DNA of 32,041 bases, taken from assembly GCA_000226015.1 (NCBI GenBank), contig JH153618.1, positions 120,846 through 152,886 on the forward strand, given 5' to 3'. The DNA is from Mnemiopsis leidyi. Taxonomy: Eukaryota > Ctenophora > Tentaculata > Lobata > Bolinopsidae. The position numbers and the translations under genes were made by a program. The first letter of the stretch is position 1. The number at the start of each line of letters is the position of its first letter. Below the pieces are notes generated by a model. It was given only the letters and a program-made list of their open reading frames with translations, did not search any database and was not told where the DNA came from. Positions 11,157 through 22,100 of the stretch are shown here, piece by piece.

Positions 11157-11701
11157 GGGGATCGTTCACATACATGATGTTATCACCTTTGGGGGAGGGG
11201 GTTTTCAAATGATGACGTTTGATGACGAGGGGGAGGGGGTTTCGAAATGATAACGTTTTCTGACGAGGGGGAGGGGGTTTTCAAATGATGACGTTTGATG
11301 ACGAGGGGGAGGGGGTTTCCAAATGATAACGTTTTCTGACGAGGGGGAGGGGGTTTGGCCAATGATGATTTCATCAAAATTTTTTATAGGGTTTATTGGA
11401 TTTTTTTGAAAATTTTCACCAGAATTTTACAAAATCAGAAGTAAAATTTTCAAGTAAAAATTCTGTATCAGAAATCTGGTGAAATACTGTGTTTTCCCTG
11501 ACTTAGTATAACCATAAACAATTTTAAAAATGACAAAAAATCAAAGTTTTTTTGACGTGAAGTAGGGGGGGGGTTCCGACTATGATGATGTAGTTAACCT
11601 CGGACATTTAGGCCGGGGTTTTGTCATGATGACGAATAGATAACAGAGGGGGGAGGGTAAAAATTACCGAAAATTTGCTGACGTCATATGTGAACGACCC
11701 C
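11157..11701. mobile_element. MITE-like element copy 1 (TTAA-flanked, 545 bp)
   Basis: The left end is GGGGATCGTTCACATACATG and the right end, reversed, is GGGGTCGTTCACATATGACG, flanked by TTAA at 11153-11156 and 11702-11705. The same termini occur in the second copy at 12827-13013, which shows this is a repeated family. There is no transposase ORF, so it is non-autonomous. The TTA/TTAA target could mean Harbinger-type (TWA) or piggyBac-type (TTAA) mobilisation; two copies cannot decide. Confidence 0.8.
11191..11366. repeat. 38-bp tandem array inside the MITE-like element
   Basis: Four full units and a partial fifth, starting GGGGGAGGGGG at 11191, 11229, 11267, 11305 and 11343. Units alternate between a form ending GATGACGTTTGATGACGA and one ending GATAACGTTTTCTGACGA, so the higher-order period is 76 bp. 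The G-rich blocks on the plus strand could form G-quadruplexes. The 64-codon minus frame at 11183-11377 is a by-product of the repeat. Confidence 0.92.
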
Positions 11702-12826
11702 TTAACTGCCATTGAAGCCAAACAAAATCGGGAGGGTTTCAAGTTTGGATTCTGGTTTATATTCTTACATTGAAGTCGAAATTGGAGAGGAAATTGAAGC
11801 CAGTTGAATGTTGCAGTTGCGTAAGAATTAGGTTCGACCATTTCTGTTTGGCCAACATGCAAGTCCAAGAGCTAGACAAAGTCAATGAATATTGTTCAGT
11901 TCTACCAGAAGAAGATACGCTTAACTGCAGCTCATCAACCATTAGATTTAAAACATGCAGAACGTTTATCCACGACGACTGCAGAGCGATACAGTGACAC
12001 TAAGTGGAAGTTTAACGGGTACATACGTAACTTTAGATAAGTCTAACTATAACATAAGTTTGATCTAACGACTAACTTTAAAGATTAACTTATAGTTAAA
12101 TAGATCTGTCATCCAAACAATCATTCAGTGCAGGCTTCACGCAATCAAAAGATGTAAATTATATCTTTTGATATCATAATGACATAATGTGTTTATAGAA
12201 TGTATTGTAGTGACAATAATAATTTTTCAGGAGAATGTCGTAATTTCTTCGTCTGATGAATAAGATAAGACGTTGAAAAATGCTTTCGTTCGTTGAGACG
12301 TATTAAAATTGCACTCATCTGCTCAGATTAAATATTATGGTCAATTCATGGTAATTAAAATACGATTGATATCAAATTTAATTAAATACTTGCAAGATGT
12401 GACTGGGAGTGTACTTGTAGTTGTATAGCACGATGCAGTTGCGATGGACGTTGAATTTTAAAAAACTATAGCAGCTAATGAACAATGATACCACATCAGT
12501 CTTATGGGAGTAATGTTAAGTCGGTGAATCCTTTGTTGAAAATGAATAAATTTAAATGCTGCATCCTGGCTTACATTTAATCTTAACAACATGTTTGAGA
12601 TTCTGAGGTGGATAGTCATGCATCGTCAAAGAAAAGTTTTCGTTCATGATTCCGCAAAATACTTTGCCTGCACTCATGACATATATTTGTACTTGTAGTT
12701 ATGATTATATTTTGGAGAATTTTATGTACGAAGCTAGAGGTAAAAAGTGTGATCCGATTTTTATAAATTTGCGAAGAAAAAAAACATTAAAATTTTCGGC
12801 CTGATACACTATGCGTTTTATCATTA
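11702..12826. other. Intergenic DNA between the two MITE-like copies
   Basis: AT-rich sequence without supported genes. Short open frames near 11608-11997 lack domains. A stretch at about 12020-12105 is rich in TAACTTTA/ATAAGTT words with weak dyad symmetry. Confidence 0.5.
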
Positions 12827-13013
12827 GGGGTCGTTCACATATGACGTCATCACCTAGGGGGGAGGGGGGTTTCCAAATGATGATGATTGATGACGAGGGA
12901 AGAGGGGGGTTTGGCCAATGATGATGTCATTATGTCATCAAGTTTTTAGGATTTATAAGNNNNNNNNNNTAAAAATAACCGAAAATTTGCTGACGTCATA
13001 TGTGAACGACCCC
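12827..13013. mobile_element. MITE-like element copy 2 (TTA-flanked, gapped)
   Basis: Perfect terminal inverted repeats of at least 20 bp, starting GGGGTCGTTCACATATGACG, bounded by TTA at 12824-12826 and 13014-13016. The internal G-rich units match copy 1. Ten Ns at 12960-12969 mark an assembly gap of unknown true size, probably over a collapsed internal 38-bp array. Confidence 0.85.
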
Positions 13014-13016
13014 TTA

Positions 13017-15868
13017 TCAGATTGAGAGCATTAGAATCGGCGTGAATATTGAGTACTTTTAGTCTCACAAGCAAAAAGCAATGATCTGCAAACACCTTTA
13101 ACAGTAACGCATACTCGTGCTACATTGTGCTTTAAGCTGTAACTGTAAGTGTATTGGATCATTCTTAGTGTTGTAATTGTAGTCTTCCCCTTCTATTAAC
13201 ACGTTTTCGACAAACTTTTACTTTTAGAGAAAATGTCACAAATTAAAACCCGGCCCCAGATCTAATATCAATATTTAATTATTGCCTTGCGTTGCGGCCC
13301 AGGTCAGGCAGCAGGTCAGGCTACGTCTGACAATTTAACTGCAACTACTTTTACTGTAATTGTGTTACATCATACATGGAACGAAAACTGAAAATGGAAT
13401 TATTTTATAGTAACTTCAAATATTAGACGATATAAGCGAAGGTCCTCCCACTATTTTTAGAAAAGTAAACTGAGTCTGCAGACAGAGTCATGACGTCAAC
13501 AAAGGGATAGGGAGAGCGCTATCAGTAAGCTGTGCTACTTATAAAACATAAAAGTAAATACTGATGTCTTTGTTTATGATATAGTACAACAACTAGTGCA
13601 ACTGCAACAAGTGCCACTACCAATGCTAAGCCTAAAGCACACGTACCTGTATTTGTAATTGTTACATGTCTTAATATCCAAGGCAGGGAGTTACTTTACA
13701 CAAGAACTATAAAATTAAATGTCTAATGGAGCAATGATCCTTAAGCTTAAATTTAAGTTTAAGTCTACGATCTACCCGAAAATTTTATAACATTAACATA
13801 TTTAACAACTCAACAACAAATACAACATACAGAAAAGTCATTGGCACATTTCAGCGATAATTTATGTTGATGATATCTCAGCTAGAAGGGCACTGCGTGG
13901 CGTTCTAATCGCACCGCCATCAGCTCGCGGCATGACGTTGCACATCAATAATATTGGTATTGGCCTTTCTCCTAAAATTGAGCTCTGAGCTACTAAACTT
14001 CCGATTTAGTCAGGCAGCTCATGGTTGCGTTGTATACTTGAACTTAGACTGTAAGAGTTAGCGGTCAAGTTCCTTTGCTGGCTCAGGATTTGTGTCTAGG
14101 CGCCGCGGTTTGAACTATTGTTATGATACAAACACCTACAGCAAGACAAAACTATGCTGATACGTGTACAGTGGTTTATGGTTTTTCGCCATCGAGTGGT
14201 TCCATTGGATTCATTTTAATGGGAACAATGGTCGCTAATGGCGATCGCCATTGGTGCCAGTGGAACACAGCCACGCACATGGAACATCCATTGGCGTCAA
14301 TGGCAATACATTTCCCGGAATGGTTTCAATTTTCATTATAGTTATTATAGTTATACCAACCACCGATAAATAATCGAGCTTTAATTGAAAATCTTACCAT
14401 TTTTTCTGTCTTTTTTTTTTTTCTATAGGTACTTCTCACTAGTACAGTAATACACAAGTTAGACTGTATTAGGAAGCTGAAGCCTAGCAAGCTAGAAACA
14501 ACAAAGTGCTGAGGTCTCAACATCATGATATGGCAGTTTTTACTTTTTCCCACACTATGATTAAACACTTCAACTGAACTTGCAGACTCCACATGGACAC
14601 TTGACCCTGTGTACAAATTTCAGTGATTCCTCAATTCCTCAATAGTTATTATAGACCCGAAGTAGTTTCTGGAAGAAAATGATAAGATTGCGATAAATTT
14701 ACAGACCAGTACAAAAATTACAGATATCAAATTCAAAATATGGTTTCTCCAGAGACTTTCCATTCCTTAACGCTAAGCTATCTAAGCATCTTGTGTCGAA
14801 AGTGGCAACTAGGCCAAGACAAACAAATGGCTGCGGTTATTATCCGGTGGAACTAAGTAACTAAAACTGCAAGTCTACTACTACTAGTTATAGTGCAGAC
14901 ACAGCTATGCCTTTACTCTTAAAGACAGCTTCAAAGGTATGAACTGATATTGTGTGTTCGGCAGCTCACCGCGATGCTCGATGTTTGAGCCGAACCACAG
15001 GTGCGAACTGGCAAAAATCAATAATAATTGTCAACAGCTCACGACTCCTCCAGTATCCCTGCCACTGAGCTCCGGAGCTCGCCAAATTTACCGAAACTTG
15101 ATACCAAGTAAATGCCGGGGAGGAAGGTGATGTATAGCACTAGGGACGCTCTGTCACGCATGCTCAATGTTTCAGTACTGTGATCCAGGGTAAGGCATGC
15201 ATGTACAAAAATGTGGCTACCAGCCAGGAAGCAACAGCTGCTGCAGTGGCTGTAGTGTCAAATCATAATTTTGTGCTGTTACTTTAATTTTGCTATTTAC
15301 CACTACCAGGATTTGCAATAATTTAAATTTCGAGAGGGTAATTACGAGTGATAAATGCACTACCAGTACCACAAGTACATTGCGTGGGATGATCAGAGTT
15401 GGGACAGGTGCCAATGGAAAACTGTTTAAGATATCAACGAATGAAAGACGGGAATTGCTGGAAAAGTAAAACGGAAATGATAATGATATCTCGAGTTTCA
15501 CGGATGAGTGGTATAGAAATTAAAGTAATTACTAACAGTCAAAGTTTAGTGAAAAGGTGAAAACATAAAAAAGTTTGAATCGAAGTTTTACAAACACTGG
15601 CGTCTAAAAACATAATACAGTTCATTATTTATTAATACTTATTACTAAATATAAAAACATAAAAATATAAACATTTCGGTCAAGAAGATAAAAAAATTGA
15701 CTACAAGTACATAATCAGAAAAATAAAATCTCGACTCCGACCCACCAAGGCCTCTCGTCCCCTTAATTTGTATCAGCACCACTACCGACATCACAATTTT
15801 ATGTTAATACCTTTACCAAACTACGGATTAAGGTGCAAGAGTTCAGGGTCCGACCTTAAGGTACAGAG
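13017..15868. other. Gene-poor intergenic DNA
   Basis: I find no coding exon, RNA gene or mobile-element terminus that I can support on either strand. A stretch at about 14190-14310 is full of CCATTGG/CAATGG words; the open frame over it (14123-14341) is simple-sequence derived. No LG-domain coding is seen on the minus strand here, which matters for where the laminin gene ends. Confidence 0.5.
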
Positions 15869-15874
15869 TTTATT
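15869..15874 (-). terminator. Candidate laminin poly(A) signal
   Basis: TTTATT on the plus strand (AATAAA on the minus strand) about 680 nt after the laminin stop. Another lies at 15628-15633. I noticed no closer canonical hexamer. Assignment is positional only. Confidence 0.35.
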
Positions 15875-16549
15875 TGGCATGAATACTATCATCCGTCCGT
15901 ACTTACGGTCCTTAAAAGAGCAACCTCTCTTTCCGGTATCCCTTTACACCATCGAATGTTTGGCATCTGCTCTAAAGTTTTACCATATTACGCATTAAGG
16001 CACAAACAACCACAAAATCAAAACTATAAAATTACTTTCAGCTAGGAAAGAGACCATCTCCTGACGCAAAGCTAGGGATCTGCCAGGGCCGGCCATAACC
16101 AACCTTTGCTTCACCAAAAGTCTGCAGATTGTCCTTCGTTGGAGATTCAATGAAAATGAGTCTCTCTCTGAACAATGCATTAGCTGCGATAATCGATAAA
16201 GTTTGTCGACCCTCCTTCTAGATTGTACTCCTACGCCAGACGTGGTCCAAATAAGTAATTTTGTGATTACCAGGCAGTAAATCCAAATTATTTACGGTAA
16301 AACGTGATGGGGAGGCTGGCCCGAGAGGCTGGAGGAAGAAGTCGAGTAACAAAGCGCTTTGTTGAAGACAGAAGAAGTATACATGCGGGGTTCAGTAGAA
16401 TTGAAGGAGCTTCACACTATTTTGTAGTCGGTAGGTGTGAATATCACGGATAGTTAAAACGTCACATTCTAAACTGCATCTGATCCTGTCACCCCGATTT
16501 AGGCCGGATATTCCGACACACAGGACCAACAATACAGCAGCTGCTTGCT

Positions 16550-19199
16550 CTACTCCACTGTTCGGTAGGTCTTGGTGGAGGGTCGGATGGATGTCCCGGA
16601 CAGGGTTACCTGGGTAGCCTCCGTGAACCCGTGTAGATCTACCGTCCTGGGGGTGCGGGATAATTAGGTAATTGTGTGATTAGTGGTGTGATTTTAGTTG
16701 TAATGACAGTTATATAGCATGTACGGAGTTAAACTGTTTGAAATCTGGATATAGTTAAGTCTCCGGGAGTTAAGAATGATAGACCGTTTACTGTTTAACT
16801 ATGACAAGCACAGTAATGTCACCACAAAATAACGCCACTGTCTTCTATGAGAATCCAGAAAATTTAGAGCTAGGACAAAACACTTACTCTCCATTGATGG
16901 CCAGAGATCGGATAGCTCCTTCAAACGGCAGCAGCTGAGGAACAACGTCCAGAAGTAGAGGGACGTCGTGGGGAATGCCAGCTAGCCAGAATCCGTGAGT
17001 TGTCGGATAGATAACGTTCTCTCTCAGCATGGTGCTGGAGGTGAACCTGAGGAAGAACGAGCTGGTGAGTCTAGCTGACGAGGACGGGGTAGCGGGGTTT
17101 GGGCGGTGAATTTTAAATAATATTTTAAGTCGGGATATATTCTAACTGGACTTGACAGGGTTCTAAAAACATATTAGTGAACCAAGGTATGTGGATTTAA
17201 AATATAAATAGTTTTTCTTTGACGCAATACCCTATACTAAAATTAAAGTATCTTTGCTGAAAAATTTTAAAATTCCTCTTCGCTTAGTCAACGGTGCAAG
17301 TATAAACAGCTTTAAATAGCTATAAACAGCTATAAATATTTCTAATCAATCTTTACGTCTAAAGTTCACTTCCAATGGAAGATTGCTCAAAAACATCTGT
17401 GGCTATTTATACTTATAACTATTTAAAGCTACATATAAATAATTTGCTGGCTAGAATAAGCGTGACGGCAATTAAGAAATTCAGATTCCACTTACATCGT
17501 TTCTTGAGATAATTTAAGATATTTTACGGCTAAGATACTGTAACCAGTAAGTGATTGTAGCTGTAAAAATGTGAAATGGTCCAGTTAAACTGTCCAACTA
17601 AACTAACCCGTCCATGTTGAGAGTTATCTTTTTACCCTCCCTAACTACCGACACTTCGTGGAAGTTACCGTCGCTAGCGTCCTGTCCTGTCCTTACAGCC
17701 GTCTTGGCGTAGTTCCTCATAGCCGTGAACTCCACTTGTCCGTCATCAACAGACAGGGAGATTGTGTTGAAACCTGGATAAGGGATGTGCTTACTTAGAA
17801 AAAACTTTTAAAGATTGTCAACAAGATTGTTATTAACATACCAATTTTGGGTACATTCACAAATATTTGATTAAGAATTATTGTTTACAGTTAACTGAGA
17901 ATTAGATAGAGCAAAACTTTTATTGTATTTGTAAGCAAAAACGTCTAACTGAGGAATTAACATACCAAGCGCATCGCTGGCAAAAAAGACAACGCCGTAG
18001 GGTTGTGTAGTTCTAATCCTGATATCCACTCTGAAGTCATCCTCGAAGTCCACCCCCGTATACCTAGCATATCCTGACCCGAACGCAGTGAGTCCGTCCA
18101 GAGATTTGGAACTAAGACAGGTCGGGGCCATGCCCTGGAAGACATCCGCGTCCTGCTGAGACAGGGAGAAGAGGATGTTGTCTACAGAGACACTCCTCAC
18201 TACTCCACTGATAGAAGTGTCGTTGTCTCCTCCCACAAATATCTCCTTGCAGTCCCGCTCGTCCCAGTTCAGTGCACTAGACAAGGTGTACTGGGTGGTC
18301 GGCTCGTCGTTCACACTCAGAGTAGCCCTCGTTCCGTTCAGCTCCACCGTCACTTTGGAGTTTGTGAAGGTTGAAATATATCCGGAGTTTTCGGAGACAT
18401 TTCCGGCTGGTTCGTAGCTAGCTTGAGGTCTGATGAGTTTGGGGATACCGTCCACCAGAGACAGATCCAGAGACTCCGTCGTGTTGACATTGTGGAGTCT
18501 GAAGAGGAGCCCATCCCGGTCGTATGTCTGAACTCTGACGTCTATTTTGAGAGCGGAGTCTTGAGATACAGTCACCCCGTTACAAGGGTACATAGCGTAA
18601 CCCCACCCTTTCATGCAGAGTCCGTTACGTGGTGCCTCTGTGAACTGAGACAGCTCAACAAGAGCCTGAGAGGGGGACAAACTTCCTCCACTTTCAGTGT
18701 AGCCCCAGAGTCCTATAGCTTTGTTGCTGATGTAGAGTTGGGTGATGGAGCCCTTGAACATGTCTGACTTGATGGTACTGTTGGCGGTGTCCCTGGAACA
18801 CCCGATAAAGAAATACCCGTCTGTATCCAGCTCCAGGAGATCCAGACTTCCACCATTAGCTCCGGAGAAGGATTTTATCATGTCATTTCCACTGTCGATG
18901 GAAATGTACCCAAACTTGCCGTTTCTGGAAACTCTGACAGTATGCCAGTTGTTATCGTCAACCTGAACGTCAGTGTTCACTGTGGTGCTGCCCTCGCCGA
19001 TGTCAAACTTGAGCTGGACAGTTCCTCCAACTAATCGGAGATGGATCATGTCGGTGGAACCTCTAGCTCCAAGATACAAAATAGTTCCGGAACTTTCTTC
19101 CGTCTTTATCATCAGGGAAAGACCTGTGTATCTGGAACTTTGCTCGGCGACCAAAGGCATGGGCAGCTTCAGATAGGAATAGTCCGTCATCCTGATTCC
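16550..19199 (-). other. LAMA: Laminin alpha: three LG domains and stop
   Basis: LG1 (about 18600-19199) has [31 protein letters not shown] and YFFIGC. LG2 (about 18090-18599) has GLLFRLHNV and [12 protein letters not shown]3 starts in the same 1912-nt exon and runs through 17608-17773, 16888-17046 and 16550-16646, with [36 protein letters not shown] and [13 protein letters not shown]. The chain ends [11 protein letters not shown] at 16550-16552. Alpha chains normally have five LG domains; LG4-5 are absent, and LG3 also lacks the usual closing cysteine. LG1-3 is the integrin-binding part in known laminins. Confidence 0.88.
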
Positions 19200-22100
19200 T
19201 ACTTGCACCGTGGAGGTTAGCTCGCGGGTAGCTGCCATCTTCTCTTTGATCTTCTCCATTTTCGCCTCTAGCTCCCTCATCTTCTCCGCCAAACTCAGAG
19301 AGGGTTTGTTCTTCAGTTGCTCGATCTTATAGTCGAAGGATTCTTCGCCTTCAGAGTCTACCAATCGCATGATATTTTGAATATTTTGAGAGTTCTGTTG
19401 ACCAGATCCCGTAACCTCAGAGACCTTTCTCTCAGCTTCAGAAATAAATTCTTGGACCTTCTCAAGTTTTTTATTGCTCTTGTCCTGTTTCTTCAACTCT
19501 CTCGACATCTCCTTAGAGACAGTGGTGAGTCCCTCAGCGCTGTGAACAGATACGTATCTCTTAGCCCTGGGCTGATGTTCCATTTGTTCCGACACATCAT
19601 CCAATCTTCTTCTCAGCTCCTGGTTCATGTTCTGACTGGCAGCTATCACTGACTCAAGATCATCTGTCCGAACTCTCGCTTCAAGGGTAGGCAGGGTGGT
19701 CTCCAGGTTCATGCTCATCTGTGTAATGGCATTCAATTCGTCCTGTTTGAGGTTCAAGTTGTTGCCGCTCCAGCTGTTCACATTCCGAGTGGCCTGGTTG
19801 GCGGTGGTGGTTAGCCTGTTGATTGTGTCTGAGAGGACGGTTGTGTCGTTGTTGAAGGACTGAAGATCTGTTATCATCTGAAAACGACAAAATAGATTAG
19901 ACATCTGCGAATCTAATCGATTGATGTTCTTTAAATCGGCAATAAAAATCGGTAAGAATAATCGTAAAATTGATCATCTTTCAAAAAGTTTGGTAGTTAT
20001 CAATTAAGTCGTCTAGACTCAGGTGTATTTAAATACCTGGACTTTGGTGTTTTCGGGAGCCTCCATAAAGAGTCTGATTGGTCTACAAAGCTTGTGGATC
20101 TTCTCCTTATTGCTTGTCATGTCCAACTCTCTAGACCGGTCCAAGAAGTCTGCTCTCCCGGTGACGTCATCTCTCAGTTCCTGAGTCAGGTCTACGTCTG
20201 AAGGGTTGAAGTGTTCTTCTAAGGTCGTCTCTACCGCTACTAAGTCGTTGTGCAGCTCGAATATGGAGTGTTCCTCCACTGCCTGAGTCAGATTTGCAAC
20301 TCTGGTTTCTAGATGTCGCTTCCTGGAAGAGTCAAACTAATGACTGAACTAACATTACATTTCGCAGAAAAAAAATTGACAACGATCATAACTTTTTGCT
20401 ATTAACTGCCAAGTTGTAAAGAGTGACAATTTCTTATCACTCAAAAAAAGGACTATTGCACACATTACTCAACAATTGCACAAACCGGGTGTCGAAAGAT
20501 TTCTTGAGGTTGGACAGATCCCCGGTAACAATCTCACTGTCGCTGGTAAAGTCGTCAATAGGAGAAGCGACACTGTCCACAGCGTTAGCCAGGACTGCCT
20601 TCATGTTCCCGGACAAGGAAGATATCCTGGTTCCTATGTCTCCTAGATCGTCTCTAACTAACGGTCCGTCTGGAGGAGGTGTGTGTTAGACTTGAAATTA
20701 TCTGTGTTAGAATTATCTTGAAATTATATGCAATTTTGGGACGTGCCACATAATGTTTGTGTGAAGATAATTTGTGATTGTAAGCTCTGAGCTGGATCAT
20801 ATGGGATGGATCTCCTCGGATTAGCTACAGACTTTGCGTCATATTAGAGAAAATTTCAACCTGAAAAACTTGTAAACATTAGCAGGAAGACTTACAGTCA
20901 GCATAAACTGTAGAGTTAAGCTCAGCCAGACTATCAATAAGATTCTGTTTCACAGCGTATATATTTCTCTGCTTCATTTTGTTGATTTTGTTTTTGCTCT
21001 TCTTGATGGCCTTCTGGATAACTGCTGGCTCAGCAGCTGTTATCTTAACATTGTCGATGATATCTTTAGAGGACTGTGCTGAGTTGAAGATGGTTGTGTA
21101 TGTATCGTTACACTCCGCAGTTAGCGACACAACTGTGTCTATACTTTCCTCTTTAGACCTGATCATGTCCTCCGTTTCTTCCAACTGTGGGATGTGAAAG
21201 TTCTTTAGGACCACCACACAAATACATTGTAAGGAATAAGCGTGTTTTAAGTAGTAGAAAATGGCTAGTTTTAAGGTATACAAGTCTAAGGATGTAGGGT
21301 AAGGAAGGTGATACGGCTAAACAAAATTTCAAAACATAAAGATGTAAACCCAACCTGAACAAGTAGGTCAGAGTCGTATCTATCAGCAAGTTTGTTGTAC
21401 TTGTACTTGAGAGATCCACTCTTTACCGGGAACTCAGTGCCCCACAGACCCTGGTACCTCTCTACTTGGTCGTGTGTCTCCAGGGCTTCTTTCTGAAGAA
21501 GGAACACTCATCTTAGTTAACGACGTGCAAACAAATAGCCTAGTTATTGAACGATGCACAGAATTTGTCCGCGCGGTCAAGATAAAACAATTCCAGTTTA
21601 TTATGTACGAAAAACTACCTTGAGAAGAATGGCCGTGTTCTTCATATCAATCAGCTCCTCAATATCCTGGCTGATTCTACCACCAGCCTCCTTAGCTCTG
21701 ATCGTTTCTCCGATCTCGTCCGACAGTTCCCCGATGTAGTCCCTCAAGATGGCAGTACACCCAGTACAGTTCTCACAACCTTGGGAAGTAACAACCGCCC
21801 ACTCTCCACATATGTCACACTGCTGTCCAGTGTTGCCCTCCAGACATTGACACTGTCCCGTTTCCTTGTCACAGTCGGTAGAGTTGGAGCCCCACATGTT
21901 ACAGTCGCATTCTGAAGGAAGACATGTGACTAGAATCTGTGGATTGGAGTGTCAAAATAACTGAAATCATAACATGAATAATGAGGGTTACTTTAGTGAT
22001 AGAACACAATAGATTTTCTACACGTACGTACGTGCGCGCAGCATGGGAAATTTTAAGTCGATATCCGTTTTTCTACAAAAAACTGTGAATTTGTCGTTGC

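Noticed and set aside
11183-11377. 64-codon proline-rich minus-strand frame
   Set aside because: It is the translation of the G-rich 38-bp tandem array inside a MITE-like element.
14123-14341. 72-codon plus-strand frame
   Set aside because: It overlaps a stretch of repeated CCATTGG/CAATGG words and shows no protein family features.
18175-19652. Series of long plus-strand frames over the laminin LG and coil exon
   Set aside because: They are antisense shadows of the 1912-nt laminin exon, whose frame matches LG domains and phases with its neighbours.
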